64,000 bases of DNA, taken from NCBI RefSeq assembly GCF_002385225.1, contig NZ_DGDC01000020.1, positions 1 to 64,000 on the forward strand, written 5' to 3'. Both the position numbers and the translations under genes were made by a program. Positions 62,672 through 64,000 of the stretch are shown here, in pieces; positions within the stretch are counted from its first letter, which is position 1, and every line of letters begins with the position of its first letter. The stretch is from Psychrobacter sp. UBA3962 (GTDB lineage: Bacteria > Pseudomonadota > Gammaproteobacteria > Pseudomonadales > Moraxellaceae). The notes below the pieces were generated by a model. That model ran no database searches and was not told the origin of the DNA. It saw only the letters and a program-made list of their open reading frames with translations.

Positions 62672-63310
62672 ATGGCGATCGGTTTAGTCGGTAAGAAATG
62701 CGGCATGACCCGTGTCTTCACTGAAACAGGCGCTTCTATCCCTGTAACGGTTGTTGAGGTCGATGCAAACCGCATTACTCAAATCAAAACCAATGACACT
62801 GACGGCTATCAAGCCATCCAAGTAACCACTGGTGAGCGTCGTGACAGCCGCGTAACTGCAGCACAAAAAGGTCACTTTGCTAAAGCTGGCGTTAAAGCTG
62901 GCCGTGGTACATGGGAATTCCGTGTTACAGAAGAAGAACTTGAAGGACGTGAAGCGGGTAGCGAAATTGCTGCTGACCTATTTGAAGCAGGGCAACTTGT
63001 GGATGTTACAGGTCAAAGTAAAGGTAAAGGCTTCCAAGGTGGCGTAAAACGTCATAACTTTAGTATGCAAGATGCTACTCACGGTAACTCAGTATCGCAC
63101 CGCGTATTGGGTTCTACAGGTCAGAACCAAAGCCCAGGTAAAGTTTTCAAAGGTAAGAAAATGCCAGGGCAAATGGGTAACAAACGTGTTACCGTTCAAG
63201 GACTTGAAATCGTGTCAGTAGACGCTGAAAAAGGTCTTCTAGTCATTAAAGGTGCCATTCCAGGTGCCAATGGTGGCGATGTCATCGTACGTCCGTCAAT
63301 CAAAGCCTAA
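62672..63310 (+). CDS. rplC: 50S ribosomal protein L3
   Basis: Early-assembly 23S rRNA-binding protein near the peptidyl-transferase centre. Signatures: GLVGKKCGMTRVFTETG, the GQSKGKGFQGGVKRHNF extension and GSTGQNQSPGKVFKGKKMPG with the methylatable Gln. The 212 residues are normal. 93 bases after rpsJ. Confidence 0.98.
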   Translation: MAIGLVGKKCGMTRVFTETGASIPVTVVEVDANRITQIKTNDTDGYQAIQVTTGERRDSRVTAAQKGHFAKAGVKAGRGTWEFRVTEEELEGREAGSEIAADLFEAGQLVDVTGQSKGKGFQGGVKRHNFSMQDATHGNSVSHRVLGSTGQNQSPGKVFKGKKMPGQMGNKRVTVQGLEIVSVDAEKGLLVIKGAIPGANGGDVIVRPSIKA

Positions 63311-63324
63311 GCAAGGGGATTAAC

Positions 63325-63927
63325 GTGAATTTAAAAACTGTTACAGGCGCAGCGGTTGAGCTGTCTGACACGGCATTTGGTCGTGAATTCAACGAAGCCC
63401 TCGTTCACCAAGTCGTCACTGCTTATTTAGCAGGCGCACGTCAAGGTACCCGCGCACAAAAGACTCGTGCTGAAGTTTCTGGCGGTGGTAAAAAACCATG
63501 GCGTCAAAAAGGTACTGGACGTGCTCGTGCAGGCTCAATTCGTAGCCCTATCTGGCGCAGTGGTGGTCGAGCGTTCGCTGCTAAGCCACAAGACTGGTCA
63601 CAGAAAGTGAACCGTAAAATGTATCGTGGTGCGATGCAGTGTATCTTAGCCGAACTAGTTCGCCAAGATCGTCTAATTTTAGTTGAAGACATTACTGTTT
63701 CAGCTCCAAAGACAAAAGAACTAATTAGCAAATTGGAAGAACTTAATGCACCACGTGCATTAATCGTGACCAATGAAGTTGATGAGAATCTATACTTAGC
63801 TGCCCGCAACATTCCACATGTGAATGTACTTGGTACTAACGAAGTGGATCCTGTTAGCTTGATTGCGTTTGATAAAGTCATCATGTCTGTTGACGCAGCG
63901 AAACAATTTGAGGAAGCACTAGCATGA
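63325..63927 (+). CDS. rplD: 50S ribosomal protein L4
   Basis: 23S rRNA-binding protein and, in enterobacteria, the autogenous repressor of the S10 operon. Signatures: ARQGTRAQKTRAEVSGGGKK and WRQKGTGRARAGSIRSPIWR, forming the tunnel loop. The 200 residues fit. The start GTG (after AAGGGGATTAAC) is 14 bases after rplC; the stop overlaps rplW by 4 bases. Confidence 0.98.
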   Translation: MNLKTVTGAAVELSDTAFGREFNEALVHQVVTAYLAGARQGTRAQKTRAEVSGGGKKPWRQKGTGRARAGSIRSPIWRSGGRAFAAKPQDWSQKVNRKMYRGAMQCILAELVRQDRLILVEDITVSAPKTKELISKLEELNAPRALIVTNEVDENLYLAARNIPHVNVLGTNEVDPVSLIAFDKVIMSVDAAKQFEEALA

Positions 63928-64000
63928 ATAACGCAAGACTTTATCAGGTCTTAAAAGGGCCTGTGTTCTCAGAGAAATCTCAGCTGTTAGGTGACTCGCT
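63924..64000 (+). CDS. rplW: 50S ribosomal protein L23, 5' end only
   Basis: Starts in the ATGA overlapping the rplD stop and runs off the window. The visible 25 codons read MNNARLYQVLKGPVFSEKSQ, the usual L23 N-terminus. Follows rplD in the S10 operon as expected. Confidence 0.93.
   Translation, partial: MNNARLYQVLKGPVFSEKSQLLGDS

Overview
The window looks like core chromosome of a Moraxellaceae gammaproteobacterium, most probably Psychrobacter. The pointers are moderate GC with AT-rich intergenic DNA, the protein sequences, and two conserved gammaproteobacterial gene orders (pilMNOPQ-aroK-aroB and mreBCD-maf-rng-S10 operon). This is inferred from recognised families, not from a database search. 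No prophage, CRISPR array, toxin-antitoxin pair, integron or complete insertion sequence was seen.

Layout. 0.1-8.3 kb: mscL, then on the minus strand cysM, a DEDD exonuclease, rlmD, relA and mutM. 8.4-14.9 kb: the hybrid kinase GacS/BarA, a crotonase-fold enzyme, a Bcr/CflA exporter and a DUF2799-like lipoprotein. The gacS-cysM-rlmD-relA neighbourhood resembles that of Pseudomonas. 15.1-20.6 kb: an orphan ParA-like ATPase, a membrane-anchored unknown, topA and trhO. 20.9-32.2 kb: PBP1A (mrcA) diverges from pilM-pilN-pilO/P-pilQ, followed by aroK, aroB and a DamX-position membrane protein. 32.9-39.2 kb: gltB and gltD (glutamate synthase). 39.5-50.0 kb: carbonic anhydrase, glyoxalase I, an MscS channel, a cytochrome c'-like lipoprotein, hemF, ribA, dxs, suhB-like, a lipoprotein and purU. 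50.3-55.9 kb: an Excalibur-domain protein, an unknown membrane protein with a PH/GRAM-like tail, tRNA-Pro(GGG) and gatCAB. 56.4-61.8 kb: mreB, mreC, mreD, maf and rng. 62.3-64.0 kb: the start of the S10 ribosomal operon (rpsJ, rplC, rplD and the first bases of rplW).

How the genes work together. The type IV pilus alignment genes form a tightly overlapping operon beside the peptidoglycan synthase PBP1A; MreBCD adds the elongation machinery. RelA and GacS are global regulators, GltBD assimilates nitrogen, GatCAB charges Asn/Gln tRNAs, and PurU supplies formate for purine synthesis.

Most unusual items: (1) PilO and PilP are encoded as one continuous polypeptide, with no PilP lipoprotein signal. 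(2) A 133-bp element with IS4-like termini and an 11-bp target duplication sits in the loop of what looks like the gltD terminator. (3) A promoter followed by an intrinsic-terminator hairpin precedes purU, so the leader may be attenuated or make a short RNA. (4) RNase G carries an acidic insertion of roughly 120 residues in its S1 domain. (5) The gene after aroB has a membrane anchor and a long disordered tail but no SPOR domain that I can see.
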